Assembly: GCF_019166065.1 (NCBI RefSeq)
Contig: NZ_JAHTBN010000018.1
Span: forward strand, 1-32,855
DNA length: 32,855 nt
Direction: 5' to 3'
Source of the DNA: Candidimonas humi
GTDB lineage: Bacteria > Pseudomonadota > Gammaproteobacteria > Burkholderiales > Burkholderiaceae_B
The translations under genes and the position numbers were made by a program. This document shows, one piece after another, positions 1 to 8,297 of this stretch. Each line of letters starts with the position of its first letter. The stretch's first letter is position 1. A model generated the notes under the pieces. It was given only the letters and a program-made list of their open reading frames with translations. It was not told where the DNA came from and ran no database searches.

Positions 1-127
1 CGGCTCCGGCTGCCGCCGCGGCGGGCGCCGCGGCCGTGGCTGCGGCTTGGGCGGCAGGCGCAACGGCCGACGCGGCGTCTCCTGCCTGGGCCAGCACTTG
101 CATGGCGCTATGAAGTAAATCGAACAT
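1..127 (-). CDS. exbB: ExbB, N-terminal fragment (runs off the left edge)
   Basis: Only the first 42 codons are in the window. They read MFDLLHSAMQVLAQAGD followed by an Ala/Pro-rich stretch, typical of the N-terminus of ExbB/TolQ-family proton-channel subunits in Bordetella-like bacteria. ExbB works with ExbD in the inner membrane to energise TonB for uptake of iron chelates and other ligands. The start lies 29 bp downstream of the tonB stop on the same strand, with AGGA about 7 bp ahead, so the gene follows tonB in the usual tonB-exbB(-exbD) operon. None of the membrane segments is visible, so the assignment rests on position and the N-terminal residues. Confidence 0.72.
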   Translation of the reverse strand, partial: MFDLLHSAMQVLAQAGDAASAVAPAAQAAATAAAPAAAAAGA

Positions 128-156
128 GCTCGTTCCTATTTGCTGTCAGTCTGAGT

Positions 157-1002
157 CTATAAGACGAAATCAAAGGGGATATCGGCCATGGCGGCATAAG
201 CCACGCCGTTTTCCGTATAAGGCTTGAAGCGCGCCGAGCGCGCCGCGTCCAGCGCCGCGTCGTCGAGCCGCTCGAAGCCCGAAGAGCTGCGCACGGTCGC
301 CTTGGTAACATCGCCCTTCGGCGAAATCACCACGCGTATCACCACCCTGCCCTGCTCGCCACGGCGCTCGGACAGGCGCGGGTAAACCGGCACCGGCCTG
401 CGGCCCAGGTAATCGATGTGGCCGATCAGCCTGGGGCGATTGGGGTCTACCGGCTGCGCCGGCGCCTTGGGCGCCTGATGCTCGTCGGCGTGGCCGGAAG
501 GCGCAGTTGCCGCCACCGGCTCGGGCGCGGGCTTGACCGGCCGGGGCCGGGGCTTGGGCCGCGGCTTGTGCACCGGCTTGGGTTTCGGCTTGGGCTTGGG
601 TTTCGGCTTGGGCTTGGGTTTTGGTTCGGGCTTGGGTTCGGGCTTGGGCTCGACATGTTCTTCGGCTGGCTGCTCGACCAGGGGCGGCGTTTGCTCTTCA
701 GGAGGCGGCGGCGGCTCTTCGACCGGATCGGGCGGGGTTTCTTCCTGCACCGGTTCGGGCTCGGGCTCCGGCGGCTGCACGGCTTGCGGCGTAGGAGTCG
801 GGCTGGGCGCGGTATCGACGGGGTCGGGGGCGATCTCGACGAAGCGCAACTCGGCCGAATCCGCCGGCTCGATCTCGGGCTTGACGGTCGAGGCGCTGAG
901 TATGCCCGCCAGCACGGCAACGTGTAATCCGAGTACCAGGAAAGCCGCCGTGATCTTGATCATTACCGGGCGGTTTTTGGGGGGGACTCGCAGGCGCGAC
1001 AT
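157..1002 (-). CDS. tonB: TonB energy transducer
   Basis: About 281 residues. TonB carries proton-motive energy from ExbB-ExbD to outer-membrane receptors. Visible parts, in order: a short basic N-terminus, one membrane anchor (about residues 15-37, FLVLGLHVAVLAGI), a long Pro/Glu-rich then Lys-Pro/Arg-Pro periplasmic spacer (about 45-170), and a C-terminal TonB domain (about 190-281) with the usual pattern of YP, GRVVIRVVISPKGDV, SSGFERLD and a final hydrophobic beta strand. The start is the ATG at 1002; a GTG five codons upstream is possible and neither has a strong ribosome site. exbB follows directly, and a Fur-like palindrome lies about 115 bp upstream, fitting iron control. The Lys-Pro stretch is encoded by a hexamer repeat. 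Confidence 0.9.
   Translation of the reverse strand: MSRLRVPPKNRPVMIKITAAFLVLGLHVAVLAGILSASTVKPEIEPADSAELRFVEIAPDPVDTAPSPTPTPQAVQPPEPEPEPVQEETPPDPVEEPPPPPEEQTPPLVEQPAEEHVEPKPEPKPEPKPKPKPKPKPKPKPKPVHKPRPKPRPRPVKPAPEPVAATAPSGHADEHQAPKAPAQPVDPNRPRLIGHIDYLGRRPVPVYPRLSERRGEQGRVVIRVVISPKGDVTKATVRSSSGFERLDDAALDAARSARFKPYTENGVAYAAMADIPFDFVL
575..651. repeat. Hexamer-based tandem repeat in tonB coding the Lys-Pro spacer
   Basis: The plus strand shows repeated GGCTTG/GGTTTC-type hexamers. On the coding strand they specify alternating Lys-Pro and Glu-Pro pairs. The unit is a multiple of three, so slippage would change spacer length without a frameshift. Confidence 0.7.
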
Positions 1003-1314
1003 GAATCCGGTTGACACTAGAAAGGGTTACGCACGGGCCTTGCACCGCCGCGCATGGCGCAGCCGGGGTCTAGACCCTGTCACAGGGAAGACAAGGATGT
1101 TAACAAAAATAGGAATTATTCGCAATAATAGGCATGGCCGGCGCTACCGATGCATGGCCTGCGCATGCACAAAAACGCGCAACTATGTAAGCGCCGCTAC
1201 AAGCGCTTCGTCCAACTCGCGGCCATTGCTTCGCAGGCGATCGTGACACGCAAACGAGACCGGGCCGCGCGAGTGCGTGGCCCGTCATATCCCCGGAACG
1301 GGCGCCCCCAAATG
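1003..1314. other. Intergenic region upstream of tonB
   Basis: No convincing gene. It holds the presumed tonB promoter region with the Fur-like palindrome at 1115-1129. At 1261-1284 there is a hairpin with 9-bp arms, one mismatch and a 6-nt loop just past the stop of the solute-binding gene; it lacks a T-tract and is at best a weak terminator. Confidence 0.5.
1115..1129. promoter_or_regulatory. Candidate Fur box upstream of tonB
   Basis: Perfect inverted repeat ATTATT-CGC-AATAAT in an A/T-rich patch of otherwise GC-rich DNA, about 115 bp upstream of the tonB start. It resembles the AT-rich GATAAT-type Fur operator, and tonB genes are commonly Fur-repressed. The call rests on resemblance only. 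Confidence 0.5.
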
Positions 1315-2043
1315 TCAAGGCGCCACAGTGGCGGCGAGCTGGCCGCTGCGCTTCAAGGCGTCGGCGACAAAGCCGCTGGCCTTCATTTCCTTGATGAAAG
1401 ACTGCAGATATTCCAGGCCCACGGTGCGGCCCTTGGGCGTGCCCATGGCCTGCTCGATGGCGGTGAAGCGATCGCGCATGACGCGCAGGCCGGCATGCGT
1501 CGCGGCATAGGCCTCGAGCGGCTGGCGGACGCCGGCGGCGGCGTCCAGGGACTGGTCGACGAAATAGTCGATGGCGTCCGCCGAGGTCGGCGCCCGCACA
1601 AGTTCCGCATGCTGCAGGCTGCGGCTCAGGTAGAGATCATAGGCGGCGCCCTTGCCCACCGCCACCCGCACGCCCTCGCGGTCTACGTCGCCGACCTGCG
1701 CGAACGGCGAATCGCTACGCACCATGTACGTGCCTTCGATGATCACGTAAGGCGCGGTGAACTGCACTTTTTCCGCGCGCACCGGGTCGATGGCCAGGAA
1801 AGCAACGTCCCAGGTGTCCTGGTCGGCCACCGCGAACACCTTGCCGGCGGCATCGAAGGTGACGAACTCGATGTCGCGCCCCAGTCTGCGCGCCAGCTCG
1901 CGAGCCAGGTCGGCCGAGATGCCCGCCGGCTCGCCGCTGTCGGGATGGCGTTGCGCCAGCACCGTGTTGCCGAAATTGATCGCGGCGCGCAGCACGCCGT
2001 GCGGCGCGAGATCGCGCGCAATGTCTTCGAGCTTGGAATTCAT
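1315..2043 (-). CDS. Family-3 extracellular solute-binding-like protein without signal peptide
   Basis: About 242 residues with the two-lobed fold pattern of amino-acid-type (SBP family 3) binding proteins: LRAAINFGN near the N-terminus, GISADLARELARRLG (helix after the first strand), WDVAFLAIDPVRAEKVQFTAPYV (the typical hinge segment) and GVRVAVGKGAAYDLYL. The ATG at 2043 is chosen because homologues of this Burkholderiales subfamily begin with MNS-LE-IAR. The in-frame extension upstream (to 2265) gives no convincing secretion signal. A binding protein lacking a leader may be cytoplasmic or use an unusual route. No ABC permease or ATPase gene is adjacent. Ligand unknown. Confidence 0.75.
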   Translation of the reverse strand: MNSKLEDIARDLAPHGVLRAAINFGNTVLAQRHPDSGEPAGISADLARELARRLGRDIEFVTFDAAGKVFAVADQDTWDVAFLAIDPVRAEKVQFTAPYVIIEGTYMVRSDSPFAQVGDVDREGVRVAVGKGAAYDLYLSRSLQHAELVRAPTSADAIDYFVDQSLDAAAGVRQPLEAYAATHAGLRVMRDRFTAIEQAMGTPKGRTVGLEYLQSFIKEMKASGFVADALKRSGQLAATVAP

Positions 2044-2305
2044 AGCAGGTCCATGAGTGAAAAACGCCGGCGTGCGACTGGGCCGGGCCTGAAGGCCATG
2101 GCAGTTGCCGCCACCCCTGAAGATGAAAGAGACTTGTTTCACGCTAAGGCATGGCGGGCCGGCTGCAAGGCCGCCCCGCTGCCGAAACATGCTAACAGAT
2201 CCGCCGTAGTGCTTGCGACACGGACGGCGGCGCCAGCCGATGCGCGCCGCCGGGGTATGCGGCAAGCGCCGCGAGGCGCTGCAAAACCCGTGGCGGCGGC
2301 CCGCC

Positions 2306-3310
2306 TCATTCGCCGACGGTAATGCCGGTATCGTGGATGATGCGGGCGAATTTCGCCGACTCGCTGTCGCGGAATGCCGCGAATTCCTGGGGACTCATGG
2401 GCGCGGGGATTGCACCTTGCAGTTCCAGGGTCTTCACGAACTCGGGGTCGCGCAGGATCTTCACCGTCGCAGCGTTGAGGGTGTCGACGATCGCCTTGGG
2501 CGTGCCGCCCGGCGCAAACAAGCCGAACCAGTTGACCAGGTCGTAGCCGGCGAATTGCGGGGTGGCGGTCAGCGGCGGCACTTTCGGAAACGCCGCCATG
2601 GGCGTGGTGGACGTCACGGCAATGGGCCGCACCTTCCCGCCCTGGATGTAGGGCTGCAGCGCCGCGCCACTGGCGAACGTCATGCTCACGTGCTGCGCGG
2701 CCACGTCGGCGATCTGCTGCGCAGCGCCCTTATAGGGAATGTGGCGGATGTGCGTGCCGGCCATCTTGTTGAAGAGCTCGCCCGACAGGTTCTGGATATT
2801 GCCCACGCCGCTCGACGAATAGGTCATGGTCCCCGGATGGGCCTTGGCGTACTGCACCAGCTCCGCGGCATTTTTCGCGGGGATCGCGGGATTGACCACC
2901 AGCAGGTTGGGAATCCGGGCGATCAAAGAAATCGGCGCCAGGTCCTTGGCCGGATCGTAGGCCATGTTCTTGTACAGATGCGGGTTGATGGCGGTTTCGC
3001 CGGAACTGGCCAGCAATATGGTCAGCCCGTCGGGCTTGGAATGCGCCACATAGCCGGCGCCTATCATGGCGCTGGCGCCTGGCTTGTTCTCGACGATGAC
3101 GGGCTGCTTGAGAGCCTCGTTCAACTTCTTGGCGAATATGCGCCCGACGATGTCCACTCCGCCCCCGGCGGAAAAAGGCACCACGAGGCGGATCGGCGCG
3201 TCCGGATATGGAGCAGCCGAGGCGGCGGTTCCCGCCAGGCCCAGGGCGGCCGCGCATGCGCCCGCCGACAGTATGCGGCGCAGGCCGCCATGCTTGGAAA
3301 ATTGCATCAT
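2306..3310 (-). CDS. Bug/TctC-family tripartite tricarboxylate-type receptor
   Basis: 334 residues, usual for Bug periplasmic receptors. A Sec signal peptide is visible (about 1-32, ending TAASA before APYPDAPIRLVVPF). The family hallmarks follow: PIRLVVPFSAGGGVDIVGR, VIVENKPGASAMIGAGYVA, DGLTILLAS, YDPAKDLAPISLIA and HIPYKGAAQQIADV. The start at 3310 is preceded by AAGGAG with 6 bp spacing; the next codon is also ATG. Bug receptors bind carboxylates, amides or related small molecules; no TctA/TctB membrane genes are nearby, which is normal for this expanded family. It lies downstream of the acnA-lactonase pair on the same strand, 228 bp away, so a functional link is possible but unproven. 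Confidence 0.92.
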   Translation of the reverse strand: MMQFSKHGGLRRILSAGACAAALGLAGTAASAAPYPDAPIRLVVPFSAGGGVDIVGRIFAKKLNEALKQPVIVENKPGASAMIGAGYVAHSKPDGLTILLASSGETAINPHLYKNMAYDPAKDLAPISLIARIPNLLVVNPAIPAKNAAELVQYAKAHPGTMTYSSSGVGNIQNLSGELFNKMAGTHIRHIPYKGAAQQIADVAAQHVSMTFASGAALQPYIQGGKVRPIAVTSTTPMAAFPKVPPLTATPQFAGYDLVNWFGLFAPGGTPKAIVDTLNAATVKILRDPEFVKTLELQGAIPAPMSPQEFAAFRDSESAKFARIIHDTGITVGE

Positions 3311-3538
3311 GTTTGTCTCCTTGAAATTGACCGGCCCTAGCGGATGTGCGATCAACGATCGGCAATCGATAAAGCGGCGATGAGTGAATGAGAAGTAGCT
3401 ATTCAAGTGATAGGCAATGGGTAATCCGATTCCAATGCACAAACCGGGCGGCCAAGGCCATACACCGGCGGTGGCAAATGCAGCAAAAAACGGACAGGCC
3501 CTGGCCGGCCACGCGACAGCGCCCGGGACGACGCCGCG

Positions 3539-4708
3539 TCAAGGCGCCGCAAGGCCCGGCCCGCGCACCTGCTTGAAAACCACACTGACCGGGCTGCCCA
3601 CCGGCACGATCGGCGCGGCCAGGCTCAAGCCGCCCGAACCCGGGTCCATGTCGAAAACGGCAATCCCGTCGCTGTCCTCGTGGGCCACGAAGAGGCGGCG
3701 CCCGTCCGGGTCCAGGGTGATGAAACGCGGCGTCTTGCCCAGGGCGTCATGCACGCCCTGGAAATCCAGCCACCCGCTATCGGGGTCGATGGCATACACG
3801 GCGATACTGTCCAGGCCGCGGTTGCTGGCATAGAGAAACCGGCCGGCCGGATCGACCACAATGCCCGAAGCGCGGCTGTTGCCGGTATAGCTCTGCGGCA
3901 GCGTCGGGACGATCTGCAGCGGCTCCAGCCGCGGCTCCTCGGGCTCGTAGCGGTACAGCGTCACGGTGGAATCCAACTCATTGACCACATAGGCCGCCGG
4001 CAGCCGCGGATGAAACACCAGGTTGCGCGGCCCCGAATTTTCCCTGCACACGGCATGGGAAGCCGGGCGCAGACGGCCGTTCTCGAAAGCCAGGCAGAAC
4101 ACCCGGTCCAGCCCCTTGTCCGGCACCAGCACGTACCGCCCCGAAGGATCGAAGGGATTGAAATGCGGCTTGGAATGCGGCTGCTCGACGCGATGGGGTC
4201 CGGGCGGCCCATCCATGCGCAGCGTCTGCGCCACGGGGCCGATACGGCCCTCGGGCGAGACGGGCAGCACCGCCAGCGTGCAGGACAAATGATTCGACAC
4301 CACCAGGAAGCGCTCGCCGGGATCCAGGGCCAGATGCACGGGATTTTCACCCCCCGTGTCCTGCGTGCCTGCAAGAGCTATGCGGCCGTCCTCGCCTATA
4401 TCGAAAGAGCTGACGTATCGGCTGTCGCCGTGCACCGTGTACAAGTGGCGCTGCGAGCGGTCTATGGCCAGGAACGAAGGATTGACCAGCCCGCCATGTT
4501 CCTGCAGCAGCGTCAGCGCCGCGCCGTCGGGGTCGTAGCGAAACACGCTGATACCCTTGCCCCGGGCGTTGCGCTCGCGTGTCGTGCGGCTGCCCACATA
4601 GACAAAATACGAAGTCGCGGCACCCGCGGACGGGCCTGGCTGCCGCGGCGCGACATCCTCTTCGGGCATGGGGGTGTGGCCGCCGGACGGCCGCGCGCCC
4701 ACACTCAT
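3539..4708 (-). CDS. Beta-propeller lactonase family protein (6-phosphogluconolactonase-like)
   Basis: 389 residues. The sequence is a run of propeller blades: YFVYVGSRT, NPSFLAIDRSQRHLYTVH, PVHLALDPGERFLVVSNH, KPHFNPFDPSGRYVLVPDKGLDRVF, PRNLVFHPRLPAAYVVNELDSTVTLY, ASGIVVDPAGRFLYASNRGLDSIAVY and PRFITLDPDGRRLFVAHEDSDGI, matching the COG2706 lactonase family. Such proteins hydrolyse sugar lactones or muconolactones; this substrate is unknown. The ATG at 4708 overlaps the acnA stop in an ATGA arrangement, with AAAGGA upstream, which decides the start and implies translational coupling to acnA. No signal peptide is seen, so it is probably cytoplasmic. Confidence 0.88.
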   Translation of the reverse strand: MSVGARPSGGHTPMPEEDVAPRQPGPSAGAATSYFVYVGSRTTRERNARGKGISVFRYDPDGAALTLLQEHGGLVNPSFLAIDRSQRHLYTVHGDSRYVSSFDIGEDGRIALAGTQDTGGENPVHLALDPGERFLVVSNHLSCTLAVLPVSPEGRIGPVAQTLRMDGPPGPHRVEQPHSKPHFNPFDPSGRYVLVPDKGLDRVFCLAFENGRLRPASHAVCRENSGPRNLVFHPRLPAAYVVNELDSTVTLYRYEPEEPRLEPLQIVPTLPQSYTGNSRASGIVVDPAGRFLYASNRGLDSIAVYAIDPDSGWLDFQGVHDALGKTPRFITLDPDGRRLFVAHEDSDGIAVFDMDPGSGGLSLAAPIVPVGSPVSVVFKQVRGPGLAAP

Positions 4709-7563
4709 CGGGCTGATCCTTTCACAGCACGCCCACCGGCCCCGCCCGCATCGGCCATCTTGCGCACCACGTAAGGCAGCACGCCGCCATGGCATAGATA
4801 CAGGATTTCCTGCCCCGAATCGACGCGCAGGCTCAGGCCCAGCTCTGTGCTGCGCCCCTGGGCGTCGCGTATGCGCAGCGTCACGCGATTGAGGCCCACG
4901 GAGATATGCTCCAACCCTTCGAAGTCCAGTTCTTCGTCGCCGCGCAGCCGCAGCGCGCCATAGTCGAAGCCGGCCGGGAACTCCAGCGGATATATCCCCA
5001 TGCCTATCAGGTTGCTGCGATGTATGCGCTCGAAGCTGAGCGCGATCACGGCCTTGACCCCCAGCAAGGCCTGCGCCTTGGCTGCCCAATCGCGGCTGGA
5101 GCCCGCACCGTAGTTGATGCCGCCCATGACGACGAGATCGACGCCGCGCTCGATATAGGAACGCGACGCATCGTAGACCGGCAGCACCTCGGTGCGATCG
5201 GCATTCCAGGCATGGCCGCCGCTGCCCACGTGCTGCGTGCCCTCTATCAGATTGCGCACCGCGACATTGGTAAAAGCGCCGCGCAGCATCACCTCGTGAT
5301 TGCTGCGGCGGGTGGAGTATTGATTCAGGTCTTCCTCGCGCTCGTCGCGCTCCAGCAGCCACTGGCCCGCCAGGCTCGTATCGGGGATCGCGCCCGCGGG
5401 GGAAATATGGTCGGTCGTGACGTTGTCGCCGAGCTGCATCAGGACGCGCGCCGCGCGGATCGCGCCGCGCGCTGGCGCCTGCGCGGACACCGATTCCAGA
5501 TAGCCCGGGCGCCGCAAGTAGGTCGAGCGCGGGTCCCAGGCATACAGCGTGCCCTGCGGCGCCGCCAGCTTCGCCCAATGCAGCGTGCCGTCCCATGCGC
5601 TGCGGGCGCGCGCCTGGAAGTCTTCGGTGCGCACGCAGCGCGCCGCCAGCTCGCGCACCTCGGAGTCCGACGGCATCAAGTCGCGCAAATAGACGTCCCT
5701 GCCTGCCGCGTCGTGCGCAATGGGCTCGGCGCCGATGTCTATGTCTATCGTTCCCGCCAGGGCATAGGCCACCACCAGCGCCGGCGAGGCCAGATAGCCG
5801 GCCGGCACCTTGGGATTGACGCGCCCGGCAAAATTGCGGTTGCCCGACAGCACCGCCACCCCCTTGAAGCCCCGGTCGGCCAGGCTCTCCATGCGCGGCT
5901 CGAGCCGCCCCGAATTGCCGATACAGGTCATGCAGCCGAAGCCCGTGAGATCAAAGCCGATGGCGGCCAGGTCGTCGAGCAGCCCCGCCGCGCGCAGGTA
6001 ATCGGCAACCACTTGGGAACCCGGCGACAGCGAGGTCTTGACCCATGGCTTGGGATGCAGCCCCAGGCCGCGGGCCTTGCGCGCCAGCAGGCCGGCCTGG
6101 ATCATCACGTCCGGATTGGCGGTATTGGTGCAACTGGTGATGGCGGCGATCACCACGGCCCCTTCGCGGGGCTCTTCTGCAGCCGGCGCACAGGCTTGCG
6201 CCGCAGCCCCTGTTGCCGCCGCGGCCGCCACTCCCACGGCAGAGGCCGCTCCTGCTGCTGAATCCACTCCTGCTGCTGAGGCCGCTCCTGCTGCTGAGGC
6301 CACTCCTGCTGCTGAAGCCACTCCCACTGAAGAGGCGCTTGCCGCCGCGGGCGGCTCCGCCCCCCGGCTCGAAGCATCGTCTGCCTGCACCTGCTCGAAG
6401 AACGAATTGCGCGCCTGCGCCAGGCTGCGCCGCTGGTGCGGCTGGAAAGGGCCGGCCACGCTGGGCTCGACGCCGGCGAGATCCAGTTCGAGCACCTCGT
6501 CGAAACTCGGCTCGGGCATGTCATCGCGGCGCCAGAGCTGCTGCGCCTGCAAATAGCGCCCTACTTTTTCCAGGTGTTCCTGGCCGCGCCCCGTCAGGCG
6601 CAAATAGCGATGCGTTTCATCGTCGTAGGGGAAGAACACCACGGTCGCGCCATATTCGGGCGCCATATTCGATACCGTGCCGCGCGCGCCCCAGCCCAGC
6701 GTCGAGACGCCGGGGCCGAAGAACTCGACGAACTTTCCGACCACGCCGCGCTCGCGCAACAGCTCGGCCAAGCGCAGTGCCAGATCGGTGGCCGTCGCAC
6801 CGGGGCGCAGGCGATTGCTCAGGCGCACGCCCAGCGTGCGCGGAAACGGAATGGGCACAGGCTCGCCGACCAGAGCGGCCTGCCCTTCCAGCCCGCCCAC
6901 GCCCCAGGCCAGCACCCCTATGGCATTGATCATGGGGGTATGGCTGTCGGTGGCCACCATATCGTCCGGATGCAGCAATACGCCGCCGCCGGGCATGGCG
7001 GCCTCGCACACCACTTGCGCCACCACTTCCATATTCATCTGGTGGATGATGCCGGTGCCGGGCGGAATCACCTTGAAATTGTCCAGGCTGTTCTGCGCCC
7101 AGCGTATGAACTGGTAGCGTTCGGCGTTGCGGCGGAAATCGATATCCAGATTGCGCTGCAGCGCGTCGGGCCGGGCATATTCTTCAACGATCACCGAATG
7201 GTCTATGGCCAGCACGGCGGGAATCACGGGATTGACGCGCGCCGGGTCGCCGCCCAGGGCATGCACCGCATCACGCATCCCGGCAAAGTCGGCCAGCGCC
7301 GGCAGACAGGTGGTGTCGTGCATCATCAGGCGGTTGGGATAGAACGGCACCTCGCAGTCCGGCCCTTCGCCCGTGGCCCGCGCAAGCACCGGGTCCAGCG
7401 CTTGCGGCGCGCAGCGCGCCACATTTTCGATCAGCAAGCGCAAGGAAAACGGCAGCCGCGCCAGGCGCTGCGCGCCGACGACCTTCAGCAGATCGACATA
7501 TTGACAGGTGTCCGAGCCGACGACGAGCGAGCTCAGGTGCTGCGGCAGAGGTTTGATATCCAT
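4705..7563 (-). CDS. acnA: Aconitate hydratase A with an expanded low-complexity insert
   Basis: 952 residues; AcnA proteins are usually about 890-910. It interconverts citrate and isocitrate in the TCA cycle with a 4Fe-4S cluster. Cluster ligands are visible as C478 (TSCTN), C544 and C547 (GFGCMTCIGNSG); VATDSHTPMINAIGVLAWGVGG and the swivel-domain motif GAGSSRDWAAKAQ are intact. The start ATG at 7563 (MDIKPLPQHL) has AAGGG upstream; longer in-frame starts exist to 7761 but add non-homologous sequence. The extra length lies around residues 390-470, an Ala/Gly/Ser/Val-rich stretch with an 18-bp tandem repeat, placed just before the first cluster cysteine in what should be a surface linker. 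The lactonase gene overlaps its stop. Confidence 0.95.
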   Translation of the reverse strand: MDIKPLPQHLSSLVVGSDTCQYVDLLKVVGAQRLARLPFSLRLLIENVARCAPQALDPVLARATGEGPDCEVPFYPNRLMMHDTTCLPALADFAGMRDAVHALGGDPARVNPVIPAVLAIDHSVIVEEYARPDALQRNLDIDFRRNAERYQFIRWAQNSLDNFKVIPPGTGIIHQMNMEVVAQVVCEAAMPGGGVLLHPDDMVATDSHTPMINAIGVLAWGVGGLEGQAALVGEPVPIPFPRTLGVRLSNRLRPGATATDLALRLAELLRERGVVGKFVEFFGPGVSTLGWGARGTVSNMAPEYGATVVFFPYDDETHRYLRLTGRGQEHLEKVGRYLQAQQLWRRDDMPEPSFDEVLELDLAGVEPSVAGPFQPHQRRSLAQARNSFFEQVQADDASSRGAEPPAAASASSVGVASAAGVASAAGAASAAGVDSAAGAASAVGVAAAAATGAAAQACAPAAEEPREGAVVIAAITSCTNTANPDVMIQAGLLARKARGLGLHPKPWVKTSLSPGSQVVADYLRAAGLLDDLAAIGFDLTGFGCMTCIGNSGRLEPRMESLADRGFKGVAVLSGNRNFAGRVNPKVPAGYLASPALVVAYALAGTIDIDIGAEPIAHDAAGRDVYLRDLMPSDSEVRELAARCVRTEDFQARARSAWDGTLHWAKLAAPQGTLYAWDPRSTYLRRPGYLESVSAQAPARGAIRAARVLMQLGDNVTTDHISPAGAIPDTSLAGQWLLERDEREEDLNQYSTRRSNHEVMLRGAFTNVAVRNLIEGTQHVGSGGHAWNADRTEVLPVYDASRSYIERGVDLVVMGGINYGAGSSRDWAAKAQALLGVKAVIALSFERIHRSNLIGMGIYPLEFPAGFDYGALRLRGDEELDFEGLEHISVGLNRVTLRIRDAQGRSTELGLSLRVDSGQEILYLCHGGVLPYVVRKMADAGGAGGRAVKGSAR
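6248..6319. repeat. Four 18-bp tandem units inside acnA
   Basis: Four consecutive 18-bp units (6248-6265, 6266-6283, 6284-6301, 6302-6319), each close to ACTCCTGCTGCTGAGGCC with one to three changes. On the coding strand each adds six residues of Ala/Ser/Gly/Val type. A degenerate partial unit follows. Being a multiple of three, it can change copy number without breaking the frame. Confidence 0.85.
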
Positions 7564-7788
7564 GATCGCCCTTGGCATTTCCAATCCGGAAATACGCCGC
7601 CGGGAATGCCGCGCACTTCCATCTGCAGCAATGCTAACGACGCCGCCGGCCAGCGACAATTGGTCATTTGCCACTGCTGCGTTCTCTTTTGGCGAACACG
7701 CGAAGAGAGACGAGGGACGAGACTGGCGTTTATTGCCGGTGCCTCGGCGCGCGGCGGCCAAGGGCCGTGCATGGAAAAGCCGCGCATG

Positions 7789-7822
7789 AAAAAAGCACTT
7801 GAAGGAAAGTCTTCAAGTGCTT
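7789..7822 (-). terminator. Intrinsic terminator after tRNA-Val
   Basis: Perfect 12-bp inverted repeat (7793-7804 with 7811-7822, arms AAGCACTTGAAG / CTTCAAGTGCTT) and 6-nt loop. On the minus strand it runs into a T-tract (7789-7794). It lies 18 bp beyond the tRNA-Val 3' end, so it probably ends the tRNA and perhaps the hupB read-through transcript. Confidence 0.85.
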
Positions 7823-7840
7823 CATCGACTGCGGAAATTC

Positions 7841-7916
7841 TGGTGGGTGCTACAGGGGTCGAACCTGTGACCTACGCCTTGTAAGGGCGCCGCTCTACCA
7901 ACTGAGCTAAGCACCC
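7841..7916 (-). tRNA. tRNA-Val (anticodon TAC)
   Basis: Full cloverleaf on the minus strand: acceptor GGGTGCT paired with AGCACCC, D-arm with AGTTGGTAGA, anticodon loop CTTACAA (anticodon TAC, reading GUA-type valine codons), T-loop TTCGAAC with ACAGG/CCTGT stem, and an encoded CCA. 76 nt including CCA. It is downstream of hupB on the same strand, a common Burkholderiales arrangement. Confidence 0.97.
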
Positions 7917-7988
7917 CTTAGTATCTCGTGTGCCGGGGCCGCCAGATTTCCCGCTAAATGCGAGGGGCTGATTATAGCCAGTCGCAGA

Positions 7989-8011
7989 TGCCCGCGCAAA
8001 TAGCGCGGGCA
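7989..8011 (-). terminator. Hairpin after hupB, possible weak terminator
   Basis: Nine-bp perfect inverted repeat TGCCCGCGC / GCGCGGGCA with a 5-nt loop, starting 14 bp past the hupB stop. There is no T-tract after it on the minus strand, so it may stabilise the mRNA end or terminate only partly, allowing read-through to tRNA-Val. Confidence 0.45.
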
Positions 8012-8024
8012 CGAGGTCGCGTTC

Positions 8025-8297
8025 TTAGTTGACGGCGTCCTTCAGGGCCTTGCCGGGACGGAACTTGGGCACCTTGGCCTTCTTGATCTTGATGGCTTCG
8101 CCAGTGCGAGGATTGCGGCCGGTACGGGCAGCACGCTCGGACACGGCGAAAGTGCCGAACCCAACCAGGGTCACCGAACCTTTCTTCTTGAGGGTGGTCT
8201 TGACGGCGCCGATGAATGCGTCGAGCGCGCGGCCGGCATCAGCCTTGGACAGGTCGGCTTTGCTGGAAATGTGTTCGATGAGTTCAGTTTTATTCAT
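8025..8297 (-). CDS. hupB: HU-type DNA-binding protein (beta subunit style)
   Basis: 90 residues, exact HU size. It bends and compacts DNA as a nucleoid protein. The N-terminal helical dimer part (1-40, [20 protein letters not shown]), the GFGTF turn (46-50), the flexible arm RNPRTGE with the DNA-intercalating proline at position 63, and the C-terminal [12 protein letters not shown] are all present. The start has AGGGG about 9 bp upstream. It is a single gene with its own promoter region and tRNA-Val downstream. IHF is less likely because the arm and C-terminus follow HU rather than IHF patterns. Confidence 0.96.
   Translation of the reverse strand: MNKTELIEHISSKADLSKADAGRALDAFIGAVKTTLKKKGSVTLVGFGTFAVSERAARTGRNPRTGEAIKIKKAKVPKFRPGKALKDAVN

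Noticed and set aside
3480-3515. Terminator after the lactonase (GGCC repeats followed by a T-run on the minus strand)
   Set aside because: The T-run is good but the stem is short or mismatched in every pairing tried, so it is left out of the feature list.
4709-5596. Long in-frame extension upstream of the lactonase
   Set aside because: It overlaps acnA in another frame and has the composition of a GC-rich shadow; the ATGA overlap with a ribosome site marks the true start.
6248-6319. Tandem repeats considered as a CRISPR array
   Set aside because: Units are contiguous without spacers, in frame within acnA. No CRISPR array or cas gene was seen in the window.
7564-7761. N-terminal extension of acnA to an upstream in-frame start
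   Set aside because: The added residues are not aconitase-like, and MDIKPLPQHL with AAGGG upstream is the better start.
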